Shown here in pieces: positions 16,275 to 26,927 of a DNA stretch of 64,000 bases. This stretch comes from Ferribacterium limneticum (lineage in GTDB: Bacteria > Pseudomonadota > Gammaproteobacteria > Burkholderiales > Rhodocyclaceae). The translations under genes were made by a program, and so were the position numbers. Where the stretch lies: assembly GCF_020510565.1 (NCBI RefSeq), contig NZ_CP075189.1, positions 3,834,501 to 3,898,500 on the forward strand, written 5' to 3'. The stretch's first letter is position 1; each line of letters begins with the position of its first letter. The notes beneath the pieces are model-generated. The model made no database searches, had not been told where the DNA came from, and was given only the letters and a program-made list of their open reading frames with translations.

Positions 16275-17681
16275 ATGAAAAAAGAAAAAGCCCTCGTCTG
16301 GTTTCGCCGTGACCTGCGCGACCATGACCACGCCGCCATGAGCGCGGCACTGGCCGGGGCGCAACAGGTTTATTGCGCCTTTGTTTTTGACACTGAAATT
16401 CTCGACGCCTTGCCCGGCCGGCGCGACCGGCGTGTTCATTTCATTCGCCAATCGCTGGTCGAACTCGATGCGGCCCTGCGCACCAAGGGTGGCGGTCTGA
16501 TCGTCCGCCATGGCCGGGCGACCGAGGAAATTCCCTCACTGGCCAGGGAACTCGGCGTGTCGGCAGTGTATGCCAACCGCGATTACGAACCCGCGGCCAA
16601 ACGGCGCGACTCCCTCGTCACCGAGTCGCTGAAGGCGAGCGGCATCGAGTTTCACGCCTTCAAGGATCAGGCTGTCTTCGATGGCAATGAGGTGCTGACC
16701 CAGGCTGGCAACCCTTTTTCGGTATTCACGCCTTACAAAAATGCCTGGCTGAAGCGCCTGACCGCTGCCGACTGCGCCGAATGGCCTTGCCGTGGGCAAC
16801 TAGCCGGCAAGGAATTGGCGGGCGTCCCGACGCTGGCCGACATCGGCTTCGCGGCGACTGACCTCGACGAACTGGGCATCCGCCCCGGCATGTCGGGTGC
16901 CCGCACCTTGTGGGATGAGTTCCGCCAGGAGCGCATTGAACGCTATGGTGCGCTGCGTGATTTCCCAGCGGTGAAGGGCGTTTCCTATCTGTCGGTGCAT
17001 CTGCGCTTCGGCACCATCGGCATTCGCGAACTGGTCCGCACTGCGCTGACCGCCAAGGACACGACCTGGCTCAACGAACTGATCTGGCGCGACTTCTATT
17101 TCATGATCCTCGATCATTTTCCGCACGTCGTTGGCAGCGCTTTCAAGCCAGCCTACGATGCCGTGCACTGGGACGACTGGCCGGCTGGCCTGGCCGCCTG
17201 GAAGGAAGGGCGAACCGGCTATCCGCTGGTCGATGCGGCGATGCGCCAACTCAATCACAGCGGCTGGATGCACAACCGGCTGCGCATGATCGTCGCCTCA
17301 TTTCTGAGCAAGGATCTCGGCATCGACTGGCGGCTCGGCGAACGCTATTTCGCCAACCAGCTCAACGACTTCGACCTCTCGGCCAACAACGGCGGCTGGC
17401 AATGGGCGGCCTCAACTGGCTGTGATGCACAACCGTATTTCCGCATTTTCAACCCGGTGACACAGTCAGAGCGCTTCGACCCGGAGGGCAAATTCATCCG
17501 CCGTTACGTGCCCGAACTGGCGAAAGTCGCCAACAAATACATCCACTCGCCGTGGCAAATGGGGCGCATCGAACAGGAGAGCATTGGGGTGGTGATCGGG
17601 CGGAACTATCCGGCGCCGATTGTTGAACACGCTGCGGCCAGGGAAAAGACTTTGGCGCGCTACGCGATACTTAAAATTTAG
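16275..17681 (+). CDS. phrB: Deoxyribodipyrimidine photolyase
   Basis: 468 residues. N-terminal antenna-binding domain opens [15 protein letters not shown]; the C-terminal FAD domain has [38 protein letters not shown] and [20 protein letters not shown], with the conserved Trp residues. It repairs UV-induced cyclobutane dimers using light. Monocistronic by position: divergent from algH and convergent with chpA, with the paired dispersed repeat as its likely terminator. The first residues [10 protein letters not shown] follow an ATG with no strong ribosome binding site. Confidence 0.95.
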   Translation: MKKEKALVWFRRDLRDHDHAAMSAALAGAQQVYCAFVFDTEILDALPGRRDRRVHFIRQSLVELDAALRTKGGGLIVRHGRATEEIPSLARELGVSAVYANRDYEPAAKRRDSLVTESLKASGIEFHAFKDQAVFDGNEVLTQAGNPFSVFTPYKNAWLKRLTAADCAEWPCRGQLAGKELAGVPTLADIGFAATDLDELGIRPGMSGARTLWDEFRQERIERYGALRDFPAVKGVSYLSVHLRFGTIGIRELVRTALTAKDTTWLNELIWRDFYFMILDHFPHVVGSAFKPAYDAVHWDDWPAGLAAWKEGRTGYPLVDAAMRQLNHSGWMHNRLRMIVASFLSKDLGIDWRLGERYFANQLNDFDLSANNGGWQWAASTGCDAQPYFRIFNPVTQSERFDPEGKFIRRYVPELAKVANKYIHSPWQMGRIEQESIGVVIGRNYPAPIVEHAAAREKTLARYAILKI

Positions 17682-17686
17682 GCAAT

Positions 17687-17726
17687 ATTTCCGGTTGACC
17701 GTGGAATCCCACGGTCAACCGGAAAT
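17687..17726. terminator. Inverted pair of dispersed elements forming a hairpin between convergent genes
   Basis: ATTTCCGGTTGACCGTGG (17687-17704) is followed after AATC by its exact complement (17709-17726): 18-bp perfect stem with a 4-nt loop. It sits 5 nt after the photolyase stop and 5 nt before the chpA stop, so it can act as a bidirectional terminator. Each arm is a full-core copy of the dispersed element; the outward flanks are A/T-rich. Confidence 0.85.
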
Positions 17727-17731
17727 TCAGG

Positions 17732-20700
17732 CTATTTTTTGCAATAACCGGCCACGATACCCAGCAACTCGGCTTCGTCGTACGGCTTGCCGAGGTAGTG
17801 GTTGGCGCCGATCTCGAGCGCGTAGTTGCGATGCTTGTCGGCCGTCCGCGAGGTGATCATGACCACCGGCAACGCGCGCAGGCGGGCGTCGGCGCGCAGG
17901 TTGCGGACCAGATCGAAACCGTCCATACGCGGCATTTCGATGTCGGACAGAATGACATCCGGCGTCACCTCGACCAGTTGCTCCAGCGCATCGACGCCAT
18001 CCTTGGCCAGAATGACCTGATAGCCCTCACGCATGAGCAGGCGGCTGGTGATCTTGCGCACGGTCAGCGAATCGTCGACCACCATCACGGTCGGCAAGTG
18101 GGCGACTTCCGTCATCACCGGCGGCAGCATGGTGGGCACGGCGGTATGGACGCTGGAAACCGTTGTCCGGCTGGCCAGCGCAACCGGGTTGAGGATCAGC
18201 ACGACCTTGCCGTCGCCGAGCACCGTGGCACCCGAAATACCGACGACGCGGGCAAGCTGGGCGCCGATGTTCTTGACGACGACTTCCTGGTTGCCCTTGA
18301 GTTCATCGACGAGGATACCGACCCGTTGCGAGCCCGAACGTAATAACAGCGCCCAGTATTGACGGTGCGCCTCCGGTACGGCCTCCATGTCGCCGAGCAG
18401 ATGGGGCAGGAAATGGAAGGGGTAACGATTGCCCTGCCACTCGATCTCGCCTTTTTCGCGAACGGCGGCGAGCGCCTTTTCCTTCATTTCCTTGACCTGT
18501 TCGATCATCGTCGACGGCACCGCGTAGAGATGGGTGCCAACACGAACGAGCAGGGTCTGCGTTACCGCCAGCGTGAGCGGCAGGTAGAGACGGAAGGTGG
18601 TGCCCTGACCAAACTCCGACTGGATTTCGATACGGCCGCCAATTTCGCCGACCTCGGTTTTCACCACATCCATGCCGACGCCGCGGCCGGACAGCTGGGT
18701 CACTTCGGAGGCCGTCGAGAATCCGGGCTGGAAGATGAAATCGAAGAGCGTTTTTTCATCGGCCGCCTGCCCCGGCGGGAGCAAGCCCATGGCCTCAGCA
18801 CGCGCCCGGATGCGGCCCAGATCGAGCCCCTTGCCGTCGTCGCTCATGGCCAGAACGATTTCGTTACCTTCCTGCGACAGCTTGATGACGATTTCGCCGG
18901 CCTCGGCCTTGCCGGCGGCCAGGCGCTCGTCACGGCTTTCGACGCCGTGTGTCACGGCATTGCGCAGCATGTGCTCGATCGGCGCCAGCATCTTGTCGAG
19001 CACCGAACGGTCGATATCAACCTGACCACCGACGATATCCAGATTGGCCCGCTTGCCGACTTCCTTGGCAGTCTGCCGGACGATGCGGTAGAGGCGCTCG
19101 GTCTGGCTGGCGAACGGCACCATGCGCACGCCCATGAGCTCCTGCTGCAGGCTGCGGTTGAGGCGCGACTGGGCGAGAATCGCCGCGTTGGCGTCGTCAA
19201 GATTCTTGAGCAGACTTTGCTGTACCGTCGCCACGTCGTTCACCGACTCGGCCATGAATCGGGTCAGTTCCTGAAAGCGGGTGAAACGGTCGAGTTCAAG
19301 CGGATCGAAATCGACCTCGCTGTCCGGCGTCTGGGCGACACGGGCCTGAATCTGCGACTCGGCCTGAATTTCAATTTCGCGCAACTGGCGACGCAAACGA
19401 ATGACGTTTTCCGTCAGTTCGAGCAAGGAGCCCTTCAGGCTGCGCATTTCGCCTTCGATCCGGGTACGGGCAATCGACAGTTCGCCCGCCTCGCTGACCA
19501 GACGATCGATCAGATCGGCACGGACGCGCAAGGTTGCCCGCTGACCGCCAGCCTCGGCATCCGCCTCGGCTTCGGCCGCCGGCAATTGACCTTCGGCGGC
19601 AAGCGTCTCGGCGCCCGGTTCTGGCGCCACCGCAGCAACCGGCTCCTGAGGTCCGGCGCGCAGACGCTCGACGGCCTGGTCGAGCACATCGCAGCCACTT
19701 TCGATTTCGTCGATGAAGGCCGGCGTCACGTGGCCGGCGCGCAGCATTTCTTCAAGCCGGGCTTCGAGATGGTGGGTCGCTTCGCCGAGATTCATTGCCC
19801 CGGCCATGCGCGCACTGCCCTTGAAGGTGTGCAGCAGTCGGGCAATCGCATGCGGCGCCGCATCACCGGTCAGATCGCTGCGCCAGGCGCGGACCTGGGT
19901 GGTCAGGTCGCGCGTCAGATCGACGGCTTCCTCAAGGAAGATCGGCAGCAGTTGTTCGTCGAGTTCGTCGTTCAGTTGCGGCAACACGACTACCGGCACG
20001 GCCTGGACCGGCTCGGCCAGAGTCTCGGCGACTTCGGCAACCCTGCCCGGAAGCTCGATGATCTCGGCACCGGCGGGTGGCATTTCATCGGCAGGCTGGG
20101 TGGCATGGAGGAATATATCCTCCAGCGCCGCAATCAACTGGACCTGCTCGTCCGGCGAGCGTTGCAATGCCAGCCCGGCAAACATTTCTTCGAGCGTGAT
20201 GATGGCCTGACGAACGGTTTCAATGCCTTCAATGCTTTCCGCCTGCCCCGAACCGTCGCGCCGCAACAAGGCGTGTTCAAGGGCGATGGCCAGCCGATGG
20301 AGCGGCATCAGGCCGACGGTTGCCGCAATGCCACCCAGGGTATGGGCGGCACGGGTCATTTCAAAGGTGGTCGGCGCCGATGGATTGGCATCGATAACGG
20401 CGTAACTCTCAACCAGCGTCTGCAGATGGCCGCGGGCTTCTTCGCGGAATATGTCGTAAAGCGTCGGCGATTCGCTGGCCGGCGGCGTCGAGACATTCGA
20501 AATTTGCTCGTTTTCCGGCGTTGACCGTAGCACTGTCTCTTCCGGCTCGGCCTGAATCTCCGGCTCGTCCGGCAAGGCCTGAATTTCGATCTCTTCAGAC
20601 TCCGAGATCGGCTGATCGACGTCTTCCAGGGTGCTTTCGAGTTCTGGCAGTTCGATGGCGAAGTCGGACACTTCCTCTGCCACCAGCGGAGCCTCTTCAA

Positions 20701-23263
20701 GCAAGGCGACAGGCTCTTCAAGTGACTCGAGCTGTTCTTCGACCAATGCCGGGGTTTCTTCCGGCAGTTCAAGTGCCGGCACCTCGACTGGCTCGCTAAC
20801 CGGCAGGACTGTCTCAACAATCACCGCCGGTGTTTCTTCAACCGGTACCGCCGCCGGAACATCCACGCCACGCAGGCGTGCCGCCAGAGCGACCAAAGCC
20901 GTCGGGTCGGGAGCTCGGCCCTGCCCCGACTCGAGATGAACGACCCACTCGGCAAACAAGGCGTGAGATTCCTCGATCATGCGCTGGAGATCAGGCGTTA
21001 CCGCCGTATCCTGGCGCAGCCAGAGGTTAAGCGTCTGTTCCAGTTCCCATGCTGCTTCGCCGAGATCCTTGAGGCCGACCATCCGGCCACTACCCTTCAG
21101 GGTATGCATGGAGCGGCGAACGGTGGTCAGCGCCTCGACGTTATCCGGGGTGGCAGCCAGCAAGGCTTTCTGCTCAGCGATAGTGGCCAGGACTTCGTTG
21201 GCTTCTTCGAGGAAGATAGCCAGCAGTTCAGCGTCGATCTCTTCGTGGGTCGATTCGGCCAGTTGCAGTGTTTCAGCGGAAGGCGCCGGCGCGTCGGGTG
21301 CCTGGGGCATGAGCCCGGACAAGGCGGCATCGAGCTCGACACCGGACTGCAAGGCAGCCAGCGCCGCCTTGGCCGACTCGCCAAGTTCGCGGTTGGCGAC
21401 AAGGTCGGCATCCTTCTGGATGTCCTGCAGATTTTGCTTGAGTTCATCGTGCAGACGAGCATCTTCCGGCGCTTCCTTGAGCGCATCGGCAAGAACCTGC
21501 ATGTCGCGCGCCTGCTGGACAAGGAGTGCCTCGACCGTCGGCGCCGCGGCAGCCTCCACTTCCGGCACCGGCTCATCCGAAACCTCGCCGCTCATGCGAC
21601 GAACGAAGGCATCGAAATCGGTTTCGCCGTTTTGCAGGGAATCCACAAAGAAGCCGAGCAACGACAATTGGTCGGCAACAGCTTCGAAGTCCTCACTGGC
21701 CGGCTGATAGTCCGCCTGGGCAAATCGATGGATGCTGGCCGCGCATTCCTTGAGGCTGTTGACCGCGCCAAAATGGCCAAGCATGGCCAATGCCCCACTG
21801 ATCTGCTTGATCTGATTGTCCAGCTGGAGAAGGTCATGCGCCTTGCTCGGATCGCGGAAAAATCCGTCGAGCGCCTGTTCGATCTGCGCCAGATTGTTCT
21901 GGATTTCCCGGCCAACCTGACCGATCAGCAGTTTTTCCTGAGCTCGCCGGGTCATCTCGTCGAGCAGCGGGATGCCCTCGTCAGCCGCCGGCCGGCCGGC
22001 AATACAAGCGTAGAGGCGAGCGACCATGAGGTCGACCTGCTGCGCGAAATCGGTGCCCAGACGGCGGAAATTTTCCTGCGCATTCTCGAGCAGCAGGATG
22101 GTGGTGGCCACTTCCATGGCCACCGCATCGTTGAAGCGGGAAGGCTCTTCGGACAACCAATTGGCGACGGCACCAAGCCCCTGACCTAGACGCTTGAGAT
22201 CGGTCTGGCCAATTTCTTCGGTCAGCAGGGCGCAGTTACGCGCATTGTCGACAAAACCAGCCAGACTGCCCGTATTGCCCGTACAAAACCGGCTCCATAA
22301 CTCTTCAGCCGCCGTCAGCGTCTCGCGCAACTTGCGCAATTCACCGTGATGCGGCAGCGGTGCCACCTGAGAAGCGGCGCTCGGCAGCAGATCGGCCAAG
22401 GCAAAAACCGACTGGACCTCGGCAATTTCAGGGCTCAGATCGGCCGGCGCCTGGGCAATGTAATAAAGGGATTCGCGCAGAACGCGCTCGGCCACATTGT
22501 TCGAGCCGCCGACCAGACGCCGGATCTGGGCATCGATGCGGGAACAAAGCTGACGCGACGATGGATCGGCGCCGAGCACGGGATCAGCCAGCGCTTCAAG
22601 GACACCGAGAGAAATCCACCAGAAGGAACGCGCGGCCGGTGTCGGCTGGACGGCTTCGATTTCGGCGATGGCCTCTCGCATCATGCGGCGACCGGTTTCA
22701 GCATCGGCCGGATCGCGCAACCAGCGCAGCAGGCCTTTCTGGAACTGCATCCGCTTGACCTTGAGCGTGCGCAGGAGCTCGTCGGAATCAAGGATGGGCA
22801 CGTCGCCCTCGCGTTTCGGCGGACGACGCGAAAGATCGGGATAAAACAGATCGCAGGGATGCGCGCCGGGCAGGCCGCGAGCAGCCTCCAGTTCCTGATA
22901 AACAGGCAGCAGCACGAGCGGATGGTTGGGCTCGCCCGCCATCAGGTCATCGAGATACTGGCGCAAGGCACTCAATGTCTGGCGCAGAACGGTGACCGCT
23001 GCATCCCCGGAGGGCAGTCGATCCTCCTCCATGCCGGCGAGCAAGGCTTCGGTGGCTTCGGTCAGCAGTGTTACGCCGTCCAGGCCAACCATGGCCAGCG
23101 CACCATGCACCTGGTGAACATGGGTCCGGCAGAACTTGAGCTGCGTCCGGTCGGCGCTCGCGACATATTCGTCGAGCGCCTGCTCGGCGCGTTGCAAGGC
23201 CAGATCAATTTCGCCCTTGACCCACGTCAGCGGGCCCAAATCAAATTCCGTTGCCGCGTTCAT
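17732..23263 (-). CDS. chpA: Type IV pilus chemosensory hybrid kinase ChpA/PilL
   Basis: 1843-residue CheA-type kinase. Hpt-like modules are visible at about residues 48-60 (THVHQVHGALAMVG), 718 (MHTLKGSGRMVGL), 969 (AHTLGGIAATVGL) and 1143 (LHTFKGSARMAGA). A related segment near 479 (IKQISGALAMLG) lacks the His. A Glu/Pro-rich linker covers ~800-920. The ATPase core (IEHMLRNAVTHGVES, GRGVGMDVV) is near 1430, then a CheW-like domain and a C-terminal receiver (TVMVVDDSLTVRKI, DIEMPRMDG). It phosphorylates PilG/PilH to control twitching. Last gene of pilGHIJ-chpA. A diverged dispersed repeat is inside the linker. Confidence 0.94.
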   Translation of the reverse strand: MNAATEFDLGPLTWVKGEIDLALQRAEQALDEYVASADRTQLKFCRTHVHQVHGALAMVGLDGVTLLTEATEALLAGMEEDRLPSGDAAVTVLRQTLSALRQYLDDLMAGEPNHPLVLLPVYQELEAARGLPGAHPCDLFYPDLSRRPPKREGDVPILDSDELLRTLKVKRMQFQKGLLRWLRDPADAETGRRMMREAIAEIEAVQPTPAARSFWWISLGVLEALADPVLGADPSSRQLCSRIDAQIRRLVGGSNNVAERVLRESLYYIAQAPADLSPEIAEVQSVFALADLLPSAASQVAPLPHHGELRKLRETLTAAEELWSRFCTGNTGSLAGFVDNARNCALLTEEIGQTDLKRLGQGLGAVANWLSEEPSRFNDAVAMEVATTILLLENAQENFRRLGTDFAQQVDLMVARLYACIAGRPAADEGIPLLDEMTRRAQEKLLIGQVGREIQNNLAQIEQALDGFFRDPSKAHDLLQLDNQIKQISGALAMLGHFGAVNSLKECAASIHRFAQADYQPASEDFEAVADQLSLLGFFVDSLQNGETDFDAFVRRMSGEVSDEPVPEVEAAAAPTVEALLVQQARDMQVLADALKEAPEDARLHDELKQNLQDIQKDADLVANRELGESAKAALAALQSGVELDAALSGLMPQAPDAPAPSAETLQLAESTHEEIDAELLAIFLEEANEVLATIAEQKALLAATPDNVEALTTVRRSMHTLKGSGRMVGLKDLGEAAWELEQTLNLWLRQDTAVTPDLQRMIEESHALFAEWVVHLESGQGRAPDPTALVALAARLRGVDVPAAVPVEETPAVIVETVLPVSEPVEVPALELPEETPALVEEQLESLEEPVALLEEAPLVAEEVSDFAIELPELESTLEDVDQPISESEEIEIQALPDEPEIQAEPEETVLRSTPENEQISNVSTPPASESPTLYDIFREEARGHLQTLVESYAVIDANPSAPTTFEMTRAAHTLGGIAATVGLMPLHRLAIALEHALLRRDGSGQAESIEGIETVRQAIITLEEMFAGLALQRSPDEQVQLIAALEDIFLHATQPADEMPPAGAEIIELPGRVAEVAETLAEPVQAVPVVVLPQLNDELDEQLLPIFLEEAVDLTRDLTTQVRAWRSDLTGDAAPHAIARLLHTFKGSARMAGAMNLGEATHHLEARLEEMLRAGHVTPAFIDEIESGCDVLDQAVERLRAGPQEPVAAVAPEPGAETLAAEGQLPAAEAEADAEAGGQRATLRVRADLIDRLVSEAGELSIARTRIEGEMRSLKGSLLELTENVIRLRRQLREIEIQAESQIQARVAQTPDSEVDFDPLELDRFTRFQELTRFMAESVNDVATVQQSLLKNLDDANAAILAQSRLNRSLQQELMGVRMVPFASQTERLYRIVRQTAKEVGKRANLDIVGGQVDIDRSVLDKMLAPIEHMLRNAVTHGVESRDERLAAGKAEAGEIVIKLSQEGNEIVLAMSDDGKGLDLGRIRARAEAMGLLPPGQAADEKTLFDFIFQPGFSTASEVTQLSGRGVGMDVVKTEVGEIGGRIEIQSEFGQGTTFRLYLPLTLAVTQTLLVRVGTHLYAVPSTMIEQVKEMKEKALAAVREKGEIEWQGNRYPFHFLPHLLGDMEAVPEAHRQYWALLLRSGSQRVGILVDELKGNQEVVVKNIGAQLARVVGISGATVLGDGKVVLILNPVALASRTTVSSVHTAVPTMLPPVMTEVAHLPTVMVVDDSLTVRKITSRLLMREGYQVILAKDGVDALEQLVEVTPDVILSDIEMPRMDGFDLVRNLRADARLRALPVVMITSRTADKHRNYALEIGANHYLGKPYDEAELLGIVAGYCKK
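20511..20532 (-). repeat. Diverged dispersed element inside chpA
   Basis: GCTACGGTCAACGCCGGAAAA on the minus strand is the element core with one extra C. It encodes part of VLRSTPENEQ at the end of the Glu/Pro-rich linker. Confidence 0.55.
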
Positions 23264-23281
23264 AATCTCTCGCGATTATCG

Positions 23282-25393
23282 TCAGTCGACCTTGAAGCCG
23301 GCGACCGAGCCCTTCAGTTCAGAAGCCAGCGCAGTCAGCTCATCGACCGCCTGTGCTGTGCGCTGCGTACCGGCCGTTGTCTGTTCCGTAACGTGCAGGA
23401 TGTCTTGCATCAGGCGCGCCACCTGGGTAGCCGAATCAGCCTGATTCTGGGTTGAGGTGGAAATGCTCTGAATCAGGTCGGCCAGATTGCGTGACACGTC
23501 GCCGATCTCGGACAGCGCCTGACCGGCCGCATCGGACAGCTTGGCCCCTTCGACCACACCGCGGGTCGACTGTTCCATGGCGGACACAGCATCCTGGGTG
23601 TCTGTTTGAATGGTCTTCACAATCGCCGCAATCTGTTTCGTTGCCTCGCCGGAACGTTCGGCCAGCCGCTGCACTTCCTCGGCAACCACCGTAAAACCGC
23701 GCCCGGCATCACCGGCGGAGGCGGCCTGAATGGCGGCGTTGAGCGCCAGCACGTTGGTCTGCTCGGTAATGTCGGAAATCAGTTCCACGATTTCACCAAT
23801 TTCCTGCGAGCTTTCACCAAGGCGCTTGATGCGCTTCGAGGTTTCCTGAATCTGGTTGCGAATTTCGTTCATGCCCTTGATCGAATCCTGCACGGCCGCC
23901 GTACCCTTTTCAGCAGCCTGCAGCGACTGCCGGGCAACCTGGGCTGACTCCGTTGCATTGCCGGAAACCTCGGACATCGAGCGCGCCATTTCCAGAGCCG
24001 ACTGACCGGCCTCCTGAATTTCGGAGGATTGCCGTTCGGCCGCATCGAGCAGTTCGGCTGAGGTCTGGCGAGCGATTTCGGTTGCCGCAGTCACGCGGTT
24101 GGCCGCGTCATTGATACGACCGACCAGCACGCGCAGTTCTTCAATGGTGTAGTTGATCGAGTCAGCGATGGCGCCCGTGATGTTTTCACTGACGGTCGCG
24201 GTAACGGTCAGGTCGCCATCGGCCAAGTCGCCCAGTTCGTTCATCAGACGCAAAATGGCGTCCTGGTTTTCGCGGTTGGTCTGCTCCGAAGCGTGACGCT
24301 GGTCTTCCGCGTCCGCAGCGCGACGCCCGGTATCGTCAAGATAAATCTTGGCCAGCAAGGCCAGCGTGGCCAATGCAATCAGGGTCAGCACGATCAGCAG
24401 CACGATATACATGCCGCGTTCAGCCAGACCTTGCTGGTAACCCACGGCCAGGTCGTCGGTTGATTTCAGCAAATCCTCGCTCTCGCGGAAAATCCGCGAA
24501 CCGGCCTGCTTGGAAAGGACCAGCGGCTGCATGTTGCCGAGAATGCTGGCAATTGCCCCCTGATACTCCTTGAAGGCCACCTCCAGGCTATCGAGCTTGC
24601 TGCGGCTGTCGGCATCGTTGCCACCCTTGCTCAGGGCGCCCAGGATGTCGCGGAAGGCGTTGGTATCCTTGCCGAGGAGGAAGGCGACTTCCGGGTTGAT
24701 TTCGTCACCGACGAGCAGGGCCGAGGCATTTTTGGCGATACGCTGGGTGAGCATGACCAACTGGTTGGACGAGGCAATGTCACGCGACGATGCACCGCCC
24801 TGCAGTTTCAGCGTAGCCAGCTGTTCGGTCAGCTCAAGCATCGCCGAATTCTTGTTGTCGATGGTCGCGACGTTCTTGCCCAGGGCAACGAGGTTCGCCT
24901 CCTGGGCGATCACCGTTTCCGCGTCCTTGTCGGTCGTTCCCCAGCGCTCCCCGAGGGCTTCAAGCTGCGGGCGAACGCTGTCGGGCGAAGGCGGAACGCT
25001 GACATTGCCGATTTCGCCACCATTCGAGAGTTGATCGAACAGTTTGCCGAAGGTTTCGCGCGACTCTTTCAACTGCGTAAAGGCCACCGCATTGCCCTGC
25101 AGCGCCAGCGACGACGCTTTCGCCAACCGCTGCGACAACATGCGCATTTCGCCCGAGGCCGCGATGTAAGCCGTGTTGTGGGTTGACTCACGGTTGTCGT
25201 GGAAAACCAGGCCGGCAATCAGCAAGAGCAGGGCGATGAAGATACCGCCGAGTATCTTCATCTGCTGGATGACAGGCTGCCCGGCGAGGAAAGCAGGCAA
25301 CGGCATTTTGCCCGGGGGCATATCGGCCGAAACGGTCATCTGGGCAGATGATCCACCACCTGCAATCTTCGGAAGCTTGAAACTGAAAGCCAT
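23282..25393 (-). CDS. pilJ: Methyl-accepting chemotaxis protein PilJ
   Basis: 703 residues. A membrane segment at ~45-65 ([18 protein letters not shown]), a periplasmic region with PilJ-type repeats ([39 protein letters not shown]), a second membrane segment ([20 protein letters not shown]), and a long cytoplasmic MCP signalling domain with the hairpin-tip region [22 protein letters not shown] (here [20 protein letters not shown]). It transmits surface or pilus signals to ChpA through PilI. Gene order pilI-pilJ-chpA and short gaps place it in one operon. Confidence 0.93.
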   Translation of the reverse strand: MAFSFKLPKIAGGGSSAQMTVSADMPPGKMPLPAFLAGQPVIQQMKILGGIFIALLLLIAGLVFHDNRESTHNTAYIAASGEMRMLSQRLAKASSLALQGNAVAFTQLKESRETFGKLFDQLSNGGEIGNVSVPPSPDSVRPQLEALGERWGTTDKDAETVIAQEANLVALGKNVATIDNKNSAMLELTEQLATLKLQGGASSRDIASSNQLVMLTQRIAKNASALLVGDEINPEVAFLLGKDTNAFRDILGALSKGGNDADSRSKLDSLEVAFKEYQGAIASILGNMQPLVLSKQAGSRIFRESEDLLKSTDDLAVGYQQGLAERGMYIVLLIVLTLIALATLALLAKIYLDDTGRRAADAEDQRHASEQTNRENQDAILRLMNELGDLADGDLTVTATVSENITGAIADSINYTIEELRVLVGRINDAANRVTAATEIARQTSAELLDAAERQSSEIQEAGQSALEMARSMSEVSGNATESAQVARQSLQAAEKGTAAVQDSIKGMNEIRNQIQETSKRIKRLGESSQEIGEIVELISDITEQTNVLALNAAIQAASAGDAGRGFTVVAEEVQRLAERSGEATKQIAAIVKTIQTDTQDAVSAMEQSTRGVVEGAKLSDAAGQALSEIGDVSRNLADLIQSISTSTQNQADSATQVARLMQDILHVTEQTTAGTQRTAQAVDELTALASELKGSVAGFKVD

Positions 25394-25431
25394 GGAAATC
25401 CTCCACTTGGGGTAGGGGCGAAAGCCCTCTG

Positions 25432-25944
25432 TTAAACCCCGATATTCATGAAATCCTGATCGGCGAGCAGTTCGCGCACCGAAAGCTTGTGCCAGACTTT
25501 TCCCTGCGTATCGGCAAAACGCTGCCTGCCCCAGGCCGGCATCGAAGCATCGACCGGTTCGGCGGTGAAATCATCAGGATTTTTCAGGCCAAGCATGCGC
25601 GATACGAGCAGCGCGGCATTGACGCCGTGACGGGCACCGATCAGCAACAAACGGGCGTTGGCATTCTGAACAATGGGCGGACCGCCGCGAAAGAGCGAAA
25701 AGTCGCTGACCGCATGCAGGTTGCCGCGAATATTGGCAATCCCGGCAAACCACGGGTGGGTCATGGGGACGGGCGCCAGCAGAGAGGCCTGAACGATTTC
25801 GCCACCGTCTGACAGATCGACCAGCCATGATTCGCCGCCGGCCTCGACACCGAGCCAGGACGACGATCCCTTACCCTTGGCCGCATTGCTCAGACGCGTC
25901 GCCAGATATTCCTGAAAATCACGAAGACTGGTTTTCCGGGCCAT
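25432..25944 (-). CDS. pilI: CheW-like adaptor PilI
   Basis: 170 residues with a CheW fold: [38 protein letters not shown] and a C-terminal [15 protein letters not shown]. It should bridge PilJ receptors and ChpA kinase. It starts 5 nt after pilH ends and precedes pilJ by 38 nt. Shorter and more diverged than chemotaxis CheW but normal for PilI of type IV pilus systems. Confidence 0.9.
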   Translation of the reverse strand: MARKTSLRDFQEYLATRLSNAAKGKGSSSWLGVEAGGESWLVDLSDGGEIVQASLLAPVPMTHPWFAGIANIRGNLHAVSDFSLFRGGPPIVQNANARLLLIGARHGVNAALLVSRMLGLKNPDDFTAEPVDASMPAWGRQRFADTQGKVWHKLSVRELLADQDFMNIGV

Positions 25945-25949
25945 CTGGA

Positions 25950-26315
25950 TTACGGCAGCGCGGCAATTCGTTGCAGCAATTGTTCCGGATTCAGCGGCTT
26001 GACGAGATAGTCGACCGCACCTTGGCGCAAGCCCCAGATCTTGTCGGTTTCCTGCCCCTTGGTCGTGCAGACAATGATCGGGATATTCTTGGTTTCTTCA
26101 TCGCGAGTCAGGGTGCGCGTTGCCTGATAGCCGTTCAACCCGGGCATCACGACATCCATGAGAATCAGGTCGGGCTTGCTGGCCTTGGCCTTGGCGATCC
26201 CCTCCTCGCCATTTTCCGCAGTGGTCACCTGATAGCCGGCCTTGGTCAGCAAGTCGACGGTAAAAAAGCGCTCAGTGGGCGAATCGTCGACAACAAGAAT
26301 ATTCTTTACGGGCAT
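25950..26315 (-). CDS. pilH: Response regulator PilH
   Basis: 121-residue single receiver domain (NILVVDDSPTERFFTVDLLT; phospho-acceptor Asp in LILMDVVMPGLNGYQ; Thr in IIVCTTKG; Lys in YLVKPLNP). No output domain. In the Pil-Chp system PilH opposes PilG in the control of pilus extension and retraction. It lies between pilG and pilI with a 14-nt gap to pilG. Confidence 0.92.
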   Translation of the reverse strand: MPVKNILVVDDSPTERFFTVDLLTKAGYQVTTAENGEEGIAKAKASKPDLILMDVVMPGLNGYQATRTLTRDEETKNIPIIVCTTKGQETDKIWGLRQGAVDYLVKPLNPEQLLQRIAALP

Positions 26316-26329
26316 GTGCTCTCCCTGAG

Positions 26330-26740
26330 CTACGTATTGGATTCTGTCTCGGCCGGCAGAGCAAACGTGGCGACCGTTTGCAGCAGGCTGTCTTTTGTGA
26401 ATGGTTTGGTCAGGTACTGGTCGGAACCGACCATGCGCCCGCGCGCCCGGTCGAACAAGCCGTCCTTTGAGGAAAGCATGATGACCGGCGTGGCCTTGAA
26501 TTTGGGATTTTTCTTGATCAGCGAGCAGGTCTGGTAGCCATCAAGACGCGGCATCATGATGTCGCAAAAGATGACGCTGGGCTGATGGTCGGCAATCTTG
26601 GCCAACGCATCGAACCCATCTTCGGCCAGTACAACCTGACAGCCCGCCTGGACGAGAAAAATCTCGGCGCTACGCCGTATTGTATTGCTGTCGTCAATGA
26701 CCATGACCCTGACGCCGCGCAGTCTGGATAAATCAGCCAC
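26330..26740 (-). CDS. pilG: Response regulator PilG
   Basis: 136-residue receiver (RVMVIDDSNTIRRSAEIFL; Asp in VIFCDIMMPRLDGYQT; Ser in VIMLSSKDG; Lys in YLTKPFTK), typical of PilG. The reading frame starts at a GTG (26738-26740). First gene of the pil chemosensory operon; its promoter must lie in the 187-nt gap shared with divergent thiD, which shows no clear -35/-10 by eye. Confidence 0.92.
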   Translation of the reverse strand: MADLSRLRGVRVMVIDDSNTIRRSAEIFLVQAGCQVVLAEDGFDALAKIADHQPSVIFCDIMMPRLDGYQTCSLIKKNPKFKATPVIMLSSKDGLFDRARGRMVGSDQYLTKPFTKDSLLQTVATFALPAETESNT

Positions 26741-26927
26741 TATCCCTGTCCCCTGTGCCTCTGACGGAGGCGTTATCGGTGCATCATACTACGGAAGTAT
26801 TACGGCAAGGCAATGCCTATAACAGTGTCACAGCTTTCCGATGAGCACTTCGGCAGCCTCGAGATTCGGATAAAATCGCGGCCATCTTACCCAATTCCCT
26901 TCGCTCCCGCCAAGGGCGCGAATCATA

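Noticed and set aside
26741..26927. Search for a riboswitch or RNA upstream of thiD
   Set aside because: No TPP aptamer words (CTGAGA, ACCTGA) are present in the gap; only thiC has a riboswitch here.
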